NCBI RefSeq assembly: GCF_050948175.1 | Contig: NC_135203.1 | Coordinates: forward strand, 3,410,001-3,474,000 | Length of the DNA: 64,000 nt | From: Xylocopa sonorina | Lineage: Eukaryota; Arthropoda; Insecta; Hymenoptera; Apidae | Reading direction: 5' to 3' | Shown: positions 35,701 to 49,100 of the stretch, piece by piece | How positions within the stretch are numbered: position 1 is the first letter of the stretch | How the letters are laid out: each line of letters opens with the position of its first letter | Position numbers and translations under genes: made by a program | Notes under the pieces: generated by a model | Told to the model about the DNA's origin: nothing | Seen by the model: the letters and a program-made list of their open reading frames with translations, nothing else | Database searches by the model: none

Positions 35701-36729
35701 AGCGCGCGGGAGTTTACGCGTTTAATTCGACGCGAAAGGCGATCGTTTCCCATCGGGCCGGTGGGTTCCTTTTATTATTTCCGTGGCCGCGGTTGATCCG
35801 CGGGGGGGCTTGGCTGTTTCGTTTCCGTGGGAGTTCGTTTCCGTTCTTTCTTCGGCCGGGCGTGCGAGCTGACCGATGCAAAGGCTAAAGTTGAACCGAC
35901 GGAGGTGCCTTGATGTGGTTATCGCGCCGGGGGTAGCCCGGCTCTTTACCTCCCGGACGGCCGGCTAAATTGGCAAATATTAAAATTCTTTCGATGCGGA
36001 AGGAGCGTGTACAATGGTTCGTAAAATGTAGGAACTCTCGGCGTACTCTCGCCATCCCTCCCCCTCCCTTCATACCATCGCGGGAGCTCGAGTGGTTGCC
36101 CACATTTTAAACCGCCGCGGAGTTTTTCGTGAACGCGCCCCTTCTCCTGCGCGCTCGATTTGAAAAGCTCCTCTGATTACTTTATTGTTCTCCATGCCTG
36201 CTTGCCCCCGTTCGCATCGCGGGATCGCTTCCAGCCAATTTCGGCCGCGTCCAAAAGGCACGAGCGTAATCGACGGAACTGGCGTCGATCGGAATTAATT
36301 CCGGTATTAACGGCGCATTAAACTGCAAGACGGTTTAAAAGCGAACTTCGACGGTTTAGATATTATTCTCTGTACAATTGAAAATATAACAAATTTGAGA
36401 GAGGTAATATTCTATGATAACGTTCTGTTTCGCGCCACGGCGACGCGAATCACGTGAAATCAACAGCGACCAGGTATGCTGGCCAGCAGAGGGTTGTAGG
36501 GCTCTGCTCGATACCCTCGATTAAGGGGTGTTTTCGGGTGCGTGTTCGATTGTGGTTGATTGACTGGTTGTTATGACTGATGTATTTGGGCGGTCGGAGA
36601 AATTATAATCGGTCCACTGCAAGCGGAACTCTTTGGCGCGATGAGGGCTAAGGTCGTGGGGGTGAAGACTGAGTGCTTCCAATCGTCGTAACGACTTCTC
36701 GCGAAGAGTAATTCCTGCTCTCGCGGCTC
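32745..36729. other. Noncoding sequence
   Basis: 33600-34130 is GC- and purine-rich on the plus strand, with long overlapping open frames on both strands (minus 33581-34123, 180 codons) that I attribute to composition. A 24-bp duplication lies at 34439-34485. 35330-35640 is AT-richer. No supported gene or RNA. Confidence 0.6.
34439..34485 (+). repeat. Two-unit 24-bp tandem repeat
   Basis: TCGTATATCTTTTATATCTA at 34439 is followed 24 bases later by the same word with one substitution or insertion. Confidence 0.8.
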
Positions 36730-36825
36730 GTATGCTGCTGCAAGATAATTGTATAGAGAGGCTGACTGTTGATCTAGGAATTGTATGCTATCGCAAGATA
36801 ATCAAGCTGAAAGAGTCTGACTCCT
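36730..36825 (+). repeat. Weak two-unit repeat, period 53 bp
   Basis: GTATGCT-GCAAGATAAT followed by GAGAG-like and TGACT words occurs at 36730 and again at 36783. Identity is moderate, with short unmatched stretches between shared blocks. Confidence 0.5.
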
Positions 36826-36879
36826 GGAGAGCACGTACCTCTTCGACTATGTCTCTCTCGATTGGTTCTGATATCTGAA

Positions 36880-37490
36880 GGAATACGTTTATAGGAATGA
36901 TAATGTATCTGTTCAAAGTCCAATTGATTTCTGTGTTTCGAAAAAGAAGAGGGCCTGAGATTTGGGCAGTGTCTCTTCGCCCAATTGGTCCGTGCACAAA
37001 CCAGTTAGGGGATAGATACAACAACACCAATATATTCCGTGCGTTTCAAATGCACTCCGCGTGGAGTAGGATGCATTGGTGGAAGGAGAAAGTAAAGGGG
37101 CCATGAGGTATGATCCTTGCTAGGCGTGGGGCCTAAGACCCGATCTGGTTAATATCGCCCCTTATAATCCTAAGAGGGTTCCTTTCAAGGATTCGGTTTT
37201 GGAGATAGAATGAAATAACAGAGAATCGAGGTAGTGTGATTCCCAAGAGTGGTCACGAAACCTTACGGGTACCAAAGTACTGACAACCTGCACCCCAGAT
37301 GTAATTTGTGTACAAGTGTTAGACCTTTGGGTGAAATTTATGACCCTAGTCATTGGAAGTGAAGACATGAAATGTACAAAAGAATACGACTGAATGTAAA
37401 GAAAACAGGGAGACCCAGGAAATGCTCCAAGTTCCATGGTGTGTCATGGAATACGTTCAATGGCAGCGATGTACGGTCAACATGATAAAC
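36880..37490. other. CpG-poor block in CpG-rich surroundings
   Basis: I count about 12 CpGs in 37081-37490, and none between about 37268 and 37386, while nearby sequence such as 38041-38100 has about eight in 60 bases. GC content is not low, so this is CpG depletion rather than AT richness. In Hymenoptera, depletion typically marks DNA methylated in the germline, often transcribed gene bodies. A transposon insertion is the alternative. Open frames on the minus strand (36788-37030, 37162-37437) match no family I know. Confidence 0.4.
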
Positions 37491-40344
37491 GTTTTACAAA
37501 ATAGAAACAGAAAAAGGCGAAACGTATCAATAGCCAGTGTTTGAAAAAAAAAAGTAACGAAAGCCACAGAGAGGCGGAAAATTGTGTTAGCCGACGGGTG
37601 CGGGATCAAGTACACGCGAGAACACAGGGGTGGCGGTATTCTTTTATATTTCGCGTGAAAATTTTATGATTCACCCTGCGTCGTAGTGTTACATACGTTA
37701 CGTTTCATATTCAACAAAATTTCAAGAGGCAGAGAGGGCGAGAGTGTGTGTCGTGGCGGGTAGACGATATATCCAGCGTAAAAATATTCCGGTCTCAATA
37801 CGTGCAGGCATGTTTTCATAAATAGATTAATTCCTCTGAATTTTTTAAAGGGACTTCCACCCCGTGAAAATGAAAAAAGTTTCCTCGTCGGCCGGTGTAA
37901 TTAAAACGCCTTATACGAGGCAAGGAGACCTTACAGACAGCTTTGTTAATCGAGCTGGAGGTGCTCCCGCGTCATTCGCTCGCCTAATAAAAATTAACGG
38001 CGAGCAGGTGCGGGGCCCCGTGCGCGGCGATGGGGTGAGCCGTTTCTACCCCCGTCTCGCTTCAAGGCGGCCAAAGGGTTGCTCCCGCGACGAGAGGGCG
38101 GGCGCCAAGAAAAATTATAAAAATAATCCGGCCCCGAGGTGGGGGGCAGTCAATTGGGGTGGAAAACTTGCGTAACAAGCAGTCCCGGGGAAATTGCGGG
38201 AAAAACCGTTTGCCACGAACGGATGAAAGTGGCGGAGGGCCGGCCAGTAGGGGGACGATGGGAACCCCTTTCGAACGGCGTTCACGTTCGAACGCGAAAG
38301 AAAAATAAACGAGTCGCCTGGTAGTCAATCGCTGAAATAATAATATTAATGTTACGGGGTGAAACCTCGACCGTCGGCGGAAGTTGTTGGACGCTTTAAG
38401 ATCGTGCCTCCTGCTATCTGCGTGGATGAATATTTTTGCTTTTATCGAGGGCAATCCGCGGGGCTCGTTCTCACGATTCAGCGCGCGTATAATTTCCCTC
38501 TAAATGGGAACATCGAAGGGATCTTATAGGTCTTACAAATAGGTTTCAAGTAAAAACTTTGGAAACAATAAGCAACATTTTTATTCAGCTTTTAATAGTC
38601 CACGTATGACTAGCTTCATATTACACATTTTAATTTAATAGTTAATAATCTACTATACAAGTAGCTATATTACTTGTCAGAGTATGCAAGTTCAGTTTAC
38701 TCCACGTTTACTTTACTTCCTCCGAGATTACAAAGCGGAATATAAACGCTCCACCCCCTGCACTACTCCTTTCAAATCCTCAGGGATCGCTCGAGAAGAG
38801 CCGGTATCGATTGCGTCTCCAATTTTTTCGCCGTAACGCTGTTCCACAGGAGACTTAATTTCCACGCGGTAGCTGCATGCAGGTTTCCAAAACGATCCGA
38901 CAAGTAGCTATTTACGTGCACCATCGCGCTCCTCGAGGGGGTGGTGTCGTAGGGAAAGAGGGTCGCGGAGAGGAACCCCCGAACCGTACACCAGGCGGGC
39001 TTAAACGGTCCTCGCTTAATACGACACAGGAGGCTAATCTTAAAAAATCCTGAGCGAGATAAGCCGTACCCGGGGCTAACTCCTCGCGCCACCCCTGATC
39101 TTAGAGGCAGTTACGAGCCACTGCGAACAGCGCAGATTGAGCGGCCGCTCTTCTTTTCATTAGCTGATAACTGGATTCCGGGATACGCCTGGCCTACGAA
39201 CGGCAGGTTAACCATCCGTGTAAGTACTGGTGCTAGTATCACCGAAGGGCCTGGGATATATATATACGAGCTGAATTAACATATCTTGATAAACCGCTGG
39301 GGGATGCTGTTATAAATTTTTCTCCCACTTCGAACCACCGTGGGGGCGGCAAACGGTATGATGGAACGTTTTGCTAATCTACGGATGGAGTTCTTGTAAT
39401 ACGGTTCGCGGAAATTACACGAAAGTTTCTGCCGTTACGTTGGCCACTGTTCTTTTTTTTTTGAGGGGAACGACACTTAGAATTTGTAGTCAAGTTTGTT
39501 TTGTGAAATATTTAACAGCACATTAGGAGTTTTATTTGCACATTAAGTTTTGCGTGAAGCGTCTCGGGAAGGTTAACTCAATTAAGAGTTTATAATTTGT
39601 GTGATAAACTGTCGATCCTTGCTTGCTTCGTAAGGAGATCTGAAATCAGAATCTTCGTCTCTACTCTACCGTATTTAACCATCGACGACAGCCAACTGTT
39701 CCACGTAAGAGCTACTCGCTGACCTCTCGGTTTCATTTACAACGTCCAACGAGCACCGATTTTTCTCTCGCACCCCCCTTTGTCCCCGCGCTGGCCCATA
39801 ACGCGATCCTGTCGCCTGAACGAGGTGTCGCTGACCGAGCATCGCAATATCGGCAGTTGCCTCCCGTCATCTGTGAGAAGTGCTCAAAGAGATATCCGCG
39901 AAACAAGTTTCCCCGCAATTTTCCTCGCTATTCCTTCGGGAAGGCTCCGGAAGGATCTCTTCCACCCCCGTTTCTTCGACCAGACCCTCCGTACCTTCCT
40001 CTCTCGCTGTCCCCGTTTCTCCTCCACGATCGAGCCGAAACGATGGAGCAGGGGTATAAGCAAAAGGCAACGGGGAGACGCGACGCGGGAGCGTTCGGTG
40101 GAAAGAAGACAGCCTGAAGAGATGACCGTGCCAGGCCGGTGGCTATAATTTCATTAGCCGCTACGAGACAAATGAGCGAGCATTGCGAGACGCGCCGGTT
40201 GGTCGGCAGATTTCCTCCTCTCGCTTCTGGCCTTCCCGTTTTCGAAATAACATAACACGCCGGAACGGGATAATAACGCCCGCCGCCACGAGGGACCACC
40301 GAGCGTTTCGTTGAAAATTAATTTTCACGCCGGAAAAATTCCGT
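37491..40344. other. Noncoding sequence
   Basis: CpG-rich at 37860-38330 and 38740-39130, AT-rich at 38500-38720 and 39460-39620. Open frames at 37864-38175 (plus), 38062-38454 (minus) and 39780-40148 (plus) overlap frames on the opposite strand. A CEKCSKRY peptide near 39870 resembles half of a zinc finger, but no His pair follows. No supported gene. Confidence 0.6.
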
Positions 40345-40719
40345 CAACGACGCTGGTGATTGCTAGACTCTGGGATCTGCTTGTTCGAGGACACTTTTCT
40401 GGTAGCACTTGAACGTCTGCGTTGATAGATTAATACATACGACGTTTGTATTTTCTTCTGACGGTAGTATCGTCACTTATCGTTAATAATTGTTATCAAT
40501 TGTACGTACCAGTGATTATATTCGATATAATCACCAACGATGCTGGTGATTGCTAGGCTCTGGATCTGCTTGTTCGAGGACACTTTTCTGGTAGCACTTG
40601 AATGTCTGCGTTGATAGATTAATACACACGACGTTTGTATTTTCTTCTGACGACAGTATCGTCACGTATCGTTAATAATTGTTATCAATTGTAGGTATCA
40701 GTGATTATATTCGATATAA
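40345..40719 (+). repeat. Tandem duplication, two 190-bp units
   Basis: Unit 1 (40345-40534) and unit 2 (40535-40719) both begin CAACGA-GCTGGTGATTGCTA and share GTTCGAGGACACTTTTCTGG and AATAATTGTTATCAATTGTA, with a handful of substitutions and one single-base gap. No long open frame crosses them. Confidence 0.93.
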
Positions 40720-43700
40720 CTTTGGTTAGAATCACTTACACGGATCTCGAAGCACCAGAAGTCGGATCCGCTGCTGCACGAAACGTGGTAGATTACTTAC
40801 ACCGTTTTCAACTTCAATTATCATTCCGTTGAATCAATTTCCCGTGCGCGGAACGTTGGTTCTTCGCCGGTAGCTTCGTGTTACGTTTCTTTATTGCTCC
40901 CCGTCTCTCTTCCGTGCCAGCTATTTGCCCTGGTAATTACCGGCACACGAAACACATCGCAAGAAAAACATTAATATCAAATGACGTGGCTGCCGACAGT
41001 GCAAATAGAGCACCTTAATGGCGCGGCAACTTTCGAGCGGACTTGAGACGTGGCAGAAGGAAAATGAGGAAGTATAGACATATCCACCAACTTCTCGCCC
41101 TCGCTGTTTGCCTTTTGCTCGGCCTTATTTAGACTCCTGGTACACTCGTTTATGTTAGCGTCTTCGTTCGATCTTCTTTCTTTCGCTGTGCTTCCACGAA
41201 GAGTGCAAAAATGTATATCTCTATATTTCAACTACTCTCGTATGTGTTTTCTTAGGAAACATCGCATTCCGTTAATTAAACACGTCGAAACGTCTTCAGT
41301 TTCCTCTATTTTCTCGAAATCTAACAAACTCTCGCGAGCAACGTTGTCATCTTCGAATAGCAGCGAACAAAACCGAGTTCAAACGTTACAGAATCACACT
41401 TAATTCCCGGCAATTAGTCGATCTCGTAATTGCGCTTTCGATGCCCAGAAAGTCGGGCCTGAGTCGCGCGAGAGGAAGTCGTGCCGCGGCAGACGTGCTC
41501 GAACTCTAAGCTGCCACCCTCATCTAGAAACTCGCTCTTTGACCGTGCCGTTAATTCTTTTCTCGATCCCCGCCTGGGAGGGCCGCGCGCGCTGTCATCC
41601 ACTCGTACGCACCCCGAGCTCCTGCGAGAAGTGATTCATATATTTTTTTTCCTTTATCCCCCAGCCCCACCTCTACCCCGATTTTTTTTGGCATATTGCG
41701 ACCGAGGCTGAGTGCTCGGCCCTCACCAAGTAAGGTTGGGGCTTTGTCCAATTAAGCGTCCGAGCTTTTCGACCGTCGGCGCGCACGGCTTCGCATATTT
41801 CTGTCTGGAGAGGCGGACAGCCGGGGAGAGGGTCCCGCCGCGTCGCGGAAAAAGAGGAAAAACTCTCCTTCCGCCCGATCGTCGCGTCCCCCGCCTTCGC
41901 CATTCCTTCTGGCTGCCACCGTCACCTTCGATGCGAGTGTTTCGCCTCTGGCAGACTTATCAGCAATTAGCTCAATAATTCCCCATCGTTTCTCACTGGC
42001 CTCGTCGTCAACTCGACGGCCCTTCTGCTCTGGGGATCCTTAAAAATCCTCTTGTTCCTCGCGCAACGGAGAACTCCGTGTCCTTCGACACGGGCTGATG
42101 GCAGGACCGGTCGAGCGATCGGTTGGAAATTCGGAAAACTCGTACTGGTTGCACGTCGCGTGTTTTGCTGGAGCGTTCAATGAAAAACGCCCCAAGTTTA
42201 CTGTTGCACGCCGCGTTTTTAGTGGGTCGCGGGAATCGTTTGTAACGTTGCACTTAACGCGAAAGTTTCCGGGGTAATCTATCAGTGGAACGTCTTGAGC
42301 GCGGTGCTGCGTAAGTGCAATTTTTATGAGAGTGTTGGGTAATGTAAGGCGGTGAGAGTATTCTCTAAATGTTCTAAATCATACTGTTCGTAATTGCGGT
42401 TAATTTATATGATATACGAAAGACGAATACATTTTGTAATTCGCACGTTTCAATCTCGTATCTGAATGAAAATCGCGTCGACCACGTTTCTTCAGTTTCC
42501 ATTTAGAAATACACTTATTTCCACCGTAGCATGCGCTCAAAGTCCCGTTTCCCCTTTCCGGTCCGATCGATCGGCCTCGAATATGCCGAACGTCCGTTCA
42601 ACGATCGACTTTTAATCCTTTTCCGTGGGAGCGCAGCCGTAGCGGAGGACAAAGGGAAATCGTCGTCGGAATAAGCGCGCGGCAGTCTTTATTTCATCGA
42701 GCCAATGCGAACGACGGCTCCGACGTCTACGCTGGGTGTATTAAAACTCCGGGAAAGTTTTGCGACCGGGGCCAGATGGCGTCATTATCGGTTTCTTTGT
42801 TTCTCGCGTTTCTTCCTTCTCCTCCTCCTCCTCGTGTCCCTTCGTATCCGCGTCCTCGCGATTTCCACTTCGCTTTTCTCCGTCTGGTTTCGTTATCCGA
42901 GCACGGCTGCTGTCTGGACCGTTAGCGCTCGGATACGTAATGTGACGCGTGTCTTCCTGGCACTCGAGGCCCTGGCTCACCTTCCGCAAGTCGAACTTGG
43001 CTTGAGTGCCAAGTTGGCCCGGGTATTAAGCGTATTAGGTACAAGTGGTTCCTGACTGGAGAGGGCATCGGTCATTAGCATGGATAGATTCGAAGGTTAT
43101 TAGCCATTACTGCCATTAGGCGGCCCTTGTCTACCAGGACGTCCTCCTTGTTGTCCGACGTTCTTCGTCCTTCCTCCTATTCGCTGTCGTACGTATCGTT
43201 ATCATGTTCTGTAGGCTGACGACGAACGTTTCTTACAGATTACAGATTTCTCTGAATATATCTGTACACGTGAATTTCTTCTCTTCGAACGTTGTACAAA
43301 AATATAATATTACGAACGTCTTGAAAAAGCAAAGACGTTCCGTTTCACTGCACGTTATCAAAACAGAAATTGTACAAACTTGTCATTCGTCCTATTCGAT
43401 CCATAGTGATCCATCTCGCACTATCAGAAACCACTATTTCGAGCCGGATGTGTCCCGCCCGTTTCCTTTTTCCCCGATTAAAGTCAACTTCCTGTCGCGT
43501 TCGGTTCGCCGCGGCGCGAGAAACCTCGATCCATTTCCGCGGGCCGATGTTTGCCGGATGGAAAACTTTGCCATCAAAGAGCCACCGTCTCCACTCCTCG
43601 CTAGTGTGTGCGTCTGTCGCGGATGTCTCCTATATGAGCGCGTCCTGACGATCTTCGGTATAAGAGACAAGGAAGATGAGGGCCGACGGATGTTTGATAC

Positions 43701-46180
43701 GTTGCGGTGTTGCTTCATATTGAATTCTCCTCTCTTCTCCGTCCCACCCTGGGCGTCCCCTCGCCCCTTCCATCCGTCGTCCTTCCTCGTCTGTCTCTCC
43801 TCTACCGTTCCGACAGCCGCTGGGAAGATGGGAAGGTGAGGTATCGGCATTCGTACTACCAAACCCTGAATCAACCGCAGGAGCGATATTCCTCCGGGAC
43901 TAATCACGCGCAAGTTCTCCCTTGTCATCCGGTGAAATTGATTTGGGTACTTTAAACCGCCGCAGAGAGTTGTAGCCGCGTGGTTCCTGCCACTTCTTTC
44001 GACGCGTACTCGGTGGTACTCCTGTACGTCCCTTGCTATTCGAACGAATCGCGTTAACACGTTTTGTGGAACTCTTTTAGACAGATTCTATAAATTGGTA
44101 ATTTTACAATTGCAATTTCTCTGTATCCTCTCAAAGTAACCGACGAAGAAAAGAAGTAATCTGCATACGCGCAGGTACGTTTAACGCATTTTTAAAGGAA
44201 CTAAATAATAGACGTTTGCAACGAAATTCCTCAGCGAAGTTCTCTGTCCGAACTTCTTCGACGTTACTCCACCGCGCGTCAGCCAGACGAATGCGAACTT
44301 CCCGGTGAAATAGCGGGACGCCAGAAAGGTTGCCCGGTGGATCCCATAGGAATTCGTCATTCTTCGCGATGGAGTTTGTCCATCGAGCGTCGGGTTCCGC
44401 AGCTACATTCCCGCCAAATGCACGGTTATTTGTGTGACAAACGAGAGATGTCAGGGTTCCCCGTCCCACCCCCGTCGAAACGCTCACCGTTCTCCCCCAC
44501 AGTTCTACCCCGTCCTCCGCCCGCGTGTTCCACCTAGTTCGCATTTAATCCATTGATTAATTCACTTGGTTCCCGCGTCCTTTATGATTAGTCGGCCCTT
44601 TACTGCCACTTTCTCTCCTGTACACACGAACCGGAACTAATGCGGTCAGCCGCGCGCCGCCCACCCTCTTAATACGCCGCGCTCCCGGCGGCCCTGGCAA
44701 TTTTTCCGATGCCCCAACATCCTGGAAGGACCAGCCTGGACGGAGAACGTTAGACGGTTGCTGACGATTACTGAGAGATGAAACGAGATTGGCGGGACGA
44801 TACTCGCGAGGGTAATATCTGCCGCCGCGAGAGGCGCCTTGTAATGGACCGAACTGAAGATTGAATCGAGACTCGATGGGGTTGATTGGACGCTACTATA
44901 TGCAATTTTTAGGAAGTGAAAGCGATACGCGGCAGTTTTGAGCGAGTCTTTGGGAGAGATTCAATGTCTGGAGGGTGTCAGAAAAGAATCGGAAGGGGAA
45001 CGGAAGAATTGAGTTGACGGTCATTAAATCCACCATTCGTCATATTCGATGGGATCGTAAAATCCTCGTTGGCAGTCCGTTGAAATTCACTAGCAATTTT
45101 CCTAACGGAGCCATTACAAACGCACTTTCGTTCTTTTTACGAGCTGTTTATTCGTGGCGCGAAGAGGACACTCAATTTATCGCCAGACGAGTTGCGTGGT
45201 TTCCTTTGTTGCTTTACTTTAGACGTTTTTGTACAGAGACTTGAGAATTGTGGAATTTGAATTATATTCCAGGAATTTCGATCTTTGTTAATTACAAAAA
45301 TTCGTGAATCTCTATATTATTTTAGTTCTCTCGCCTGTTCCAGTTTTTAGTTAGAAATTTGTAGATCATTTTCTAGAATTATCATGCTTTTCATTGGCAA
45401 AATATTCGAAATAGGCCCAGAAATACTATCTGTACCAATTAGACGAACAATTAAATGCATCCTACATTCCAGGCGTTTCTCACTTTCTATTTCGCAATCG
45501 CCAGCTCGCCACTCTTCATAACGGCGTTAAACTGCAGGACTTAGGAAATTTATTCCACTGACATTGAATCCGCGCGATAGTTTGGAGACTTACCTTGGTG
45601 ACCCGGTAATAGTTTACTTTGAATACACTCAGCAGAACACTGAACTATGAGTTTCAATGCAAGTTCGCCGCGAGGGGGGCCGTGGAAGTAGGGGGGCCAC
45701 GGGGTGCAGAAGTTTCGAAGGCACGTTTTCCCTAACTCGAATATTTTGCGTACATAGTTGCGACGGCGAGTCAACTCGCGATTAAACGGACCGCCACGTG
45801 ACCTTAAGTGAAACTTTCTTTCCTTTTTACTTCTCTTTCTTCTTTTTTTCACGCTTCTTTTTCCGTCTCCCTCTTCTTTCTCCCTTTTTTTTTTGTCCTC
45901 CGCTCCAATTGTTTGGTAACCGCGATGTCTCCTCTTAGGAACGAATAGGTTTCTGACCGCTTCCGCGCGAACTTGTTTAACGGGGCCAAAGAAACTGGTG
46001 CTGAACTTTTGCAGTTTTTACGTCAGCAGGTTGAAATCGACTTATCGAGCAGGGTGAAACAAAGTTCAAAGCCACGCGGTCCCGTGGCAAGTTTCATTTT
46101 GGACTTGTTCCCGGTGTTTTGAGCGCTGCTCGGAATTTCGTTCCTCCGACGGGTCACTTTGGTCAATGATGGCCTGGTAA
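40720..46180. other. Noncoding sequence
   Basis: (TCC)n lies at 42818-42833 and a C/T-rich tract at 45826-45900. Open frames at 43204-43839 (plus, 211 codons) and 43434-44060 (minus, 208 codons) overlap each other and have no recognisable domain, so neither is called. 42330-42500 and 45240-45450 are AT-richer. No RNA or mobile element is seen. Confidence 0.55.
45826..45900. repeat. Pyrimidine-rich low-complexity tract
   Basis: Almost only C and T on the plus strand, with several T runs of 4-9 bases. Confidence 0.75.
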
Positions 46181-49100
46181 TTTCACACTAGCTGGGTATT
46201 AGAGGAATGAAACTTTTTAATTGAAATTTGCTTTCTACTTCTGTCTCTCTCGTTGTGTCATATGTATTTCTTTATATAGTATACACGTGCAGTACTCTTA
46301 CTAAAATATACTTCAACATCTTTATTTAATTATTAGAAAAGTATTTGACGTTACCAGACAAGATGGAGGTTTACAAGACAATTATAGTCCTTTACGTATG
46401 TAGGGTGTGAATGATTTTATTGCGTGGAAACATAAGATGTAATTGTGAATATTCGAGAATATTCCAAAATGTATGTATGAGAGTGTGTTTGCGTGTATGC
46501 GAGTGTCTGGGAAAACAAGGGAATGCATCGAATTCCAGGAAAAAGAATCGAAAATGTTTGATGAGTGAAAAATAATCTACCAATTCCCACTCAATTATAC
46601 TTACACTTGTTTTCGCCAAAACCTTAGAATTAAAGAAAAAAAGTATTAAAAATTGTACCACTTTCACAAAACAATTGATTAAAATGTCCAGCGTTAATTT
46701 TAAATTGCTAACAAAATTGTTGGGAATTTGAACAGAAATCGAATTCGTAAAATGGTCCGAAACTTTCATCTTCGATCGTATCCGCCGAAATGCTGTTAGT
46801 AAATATACAATACCAATCGATCAATTTCGATGCCACCCTTCGAGAGGGTAGATTCGGCACATGGAACGTCCATTGCGTACCCAAAGCAGTTACAACGATC
46901 CTTTATTTCGGCGCTGCCCTCGTCGCCGTTTTGTCCATCTTCGCCCACCCCGCTGTCTCTCGCCTGTTTTCGTGCCCGTCGCCATCCGAATGCGCTGCCC
47001 CGCATTTCGAAAGGCGGACTTCCCCTGAGACGTTTCGTGTGATGCGAGCACCGTGTCGGTTGTTTACTCGCCGTGCTATTTTCGTGGCGATACGTCAATC
47101 CGATATTCGGGAAAGTTTCGCAGCCACGTCGTAGGATAGTCGCGGACCGTGTTTCCCGTGAAAGAAGGGGTGCTTTCTGCTCCGCGATGGCCTTCATTCC
47201 GCTACTCGCGGAATCGATCCTCGATGCTAACCGGACGAGAGTCGCGACCCATCAATTTTTATTTCTCCGTCATCCCAGCAATTTTAAAATACATTTAGCT
47301 TTACGACCCCACTTTTCAAAGAGGAGAACTCACTTTTGGGAATTACCAGGAGTTTCATTTGCAAAAGTTCGCATCAGTATCTGCTGTACGGATATTTTTA
47401 TACCTCTCTGTATTCGAAATATTTTATTTTCCAAGGATCGAGGAAAGTTTACTTTACGATTCCATTGGACGTGAAATTCGTTACATCGTTTCGTCGAGCC
47501 AAGGAAGAAGAAAAATGTTTCGCACCCTAATGGTACGAGGCCGTTTACGATTCGTCGCGATACATAATCAAGCGGTCCTCCGGCGAAGTTAGCTGCGGAA
47601 CCGTAAGCAACAAGTTCCCGTTGACCCTTGTCAAATCTTCGGGAAAAAAGGTCGGGCGGTGGACAATGAACCGGGCATTAACGTGGCTTTTAACGAATCC
47701 CGAGAAATCCGGTGCCGGACCGCAGGGAGACGGCTCGTTAAAGCGTCCTCCACCTAGGTAATTCCTTGGGCTCGCATGCTCGCCGTGCGAGAAGTTCGCG
47801 GCTGATCCCCGCGCATGAATAAGCCGTTATCGCGTTACGTTTCTCTTGATAAATAGTCTGCGCGCTGCAAGCCTCGGCTAGGTGTCGAGATAAATGGAAA
47901 TCGAAAGAAGATAACATAAAAAAGTAGATCAGAGCTCAGAAGCTAAAAAATGTAACTGAAATATTAAAAAGATTAAAAAAATGACGAAAATAATTTCTGT
48001 GTAATTTAACAAGTTCTATGATGAAGGAATAGCGATAAATGTTGTTAAATATTAATTTTCCTGTATAAAAACTATTAACCTTGGTATAGAAAAATTTCTT
48101 TCGCTTTCTGTACCTGCAGAATTTTAATCCACATTAGATTTTCCACAAAATTCAAATTGCAATAACGATGGGTACTGCGAGGAGAAGAGAGAAATATCAT
48201 AGAGAGGAGAAAGAGGAGACACGGGAACGTGCGTGGCGCAGATATACGGGGGCTTAGCTTTTGCGTAAACCGCGTGGCACACGCTCGCAAATATTCTTCC
48301 ATCTTTCTCCCGCAGCGTACACCCTATCGCTCTTCTTACCGTGATCCATACGATAGCGTTGCGAGCTGGCTTTAATCGTTCCTCGTAAATGCCTGACGAG
48401 TTTATAATTTCGAAGTTCCACCCGCGCGGCGGTCTGAATATTCCGCGGAAATTTCGACGCTCCGTATCCGCGCAGCTATCACCGACGACAATCCACGGGA
48501 TAGACGCTTAGAAAACTGTGATCAGAGATTAAACTCGAAAGGTAAATTTAATGGGGCGCGTCTATTTCTGCCTGGCTCGCGTGGAAATGTTTCTACGATA
48601 AAAAAAAAAAGAAACACTTTCTCGTTAAATCTAATTTTTTCTCTAAAATATCGATCGTTGACAAAATATAGAAACACACTGATTTTTATAGTTTTGAATT
48701 CTGCTTCAGTTTTTGTCAGAAATACATGGAAGGCTTTCCCGTTCGCTTAGCCTCACTGTCATCTCGTCCGTTACCGTCCACTGCTCACAGCCAGTGACAG
48801 AAACTTTTTAAACCCGTTGTCTTCTACAGAGACACTTTGACGTCTGACACGTCTGCTCTGTGTCCGGCTCGACTTCAATCCTGAACGATCGCTTTTTCTA
48901 TTCCGTTCGCTTCCTTTGATTTCAGAGGGAACGTGGCACACCAACGAATTTATAGCTCCCTGATGTAAGATAATAATAAAAAGGAGTACCATCAGTTTGT
49001 TTTAACTCAGATGTGGAACAGTAGTACGCGGTAGTTTCATGAAATACTGTGCGATACACCGAAGTGTACAGAAGTCAGGAATTATCAGCAACGGTGCTCG

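Noticed and set aside
39857..40117. CEKCSKRY peptide resembling half of a C2H2 zinc finger
   Set aside because: The paired histidines and the usual hydrophobic spacing do not follow.
43204..44060. 211-codon plus and 208-codon minus frames
   Set aside because: They overlap over most of their length; neither resembles a known protein.
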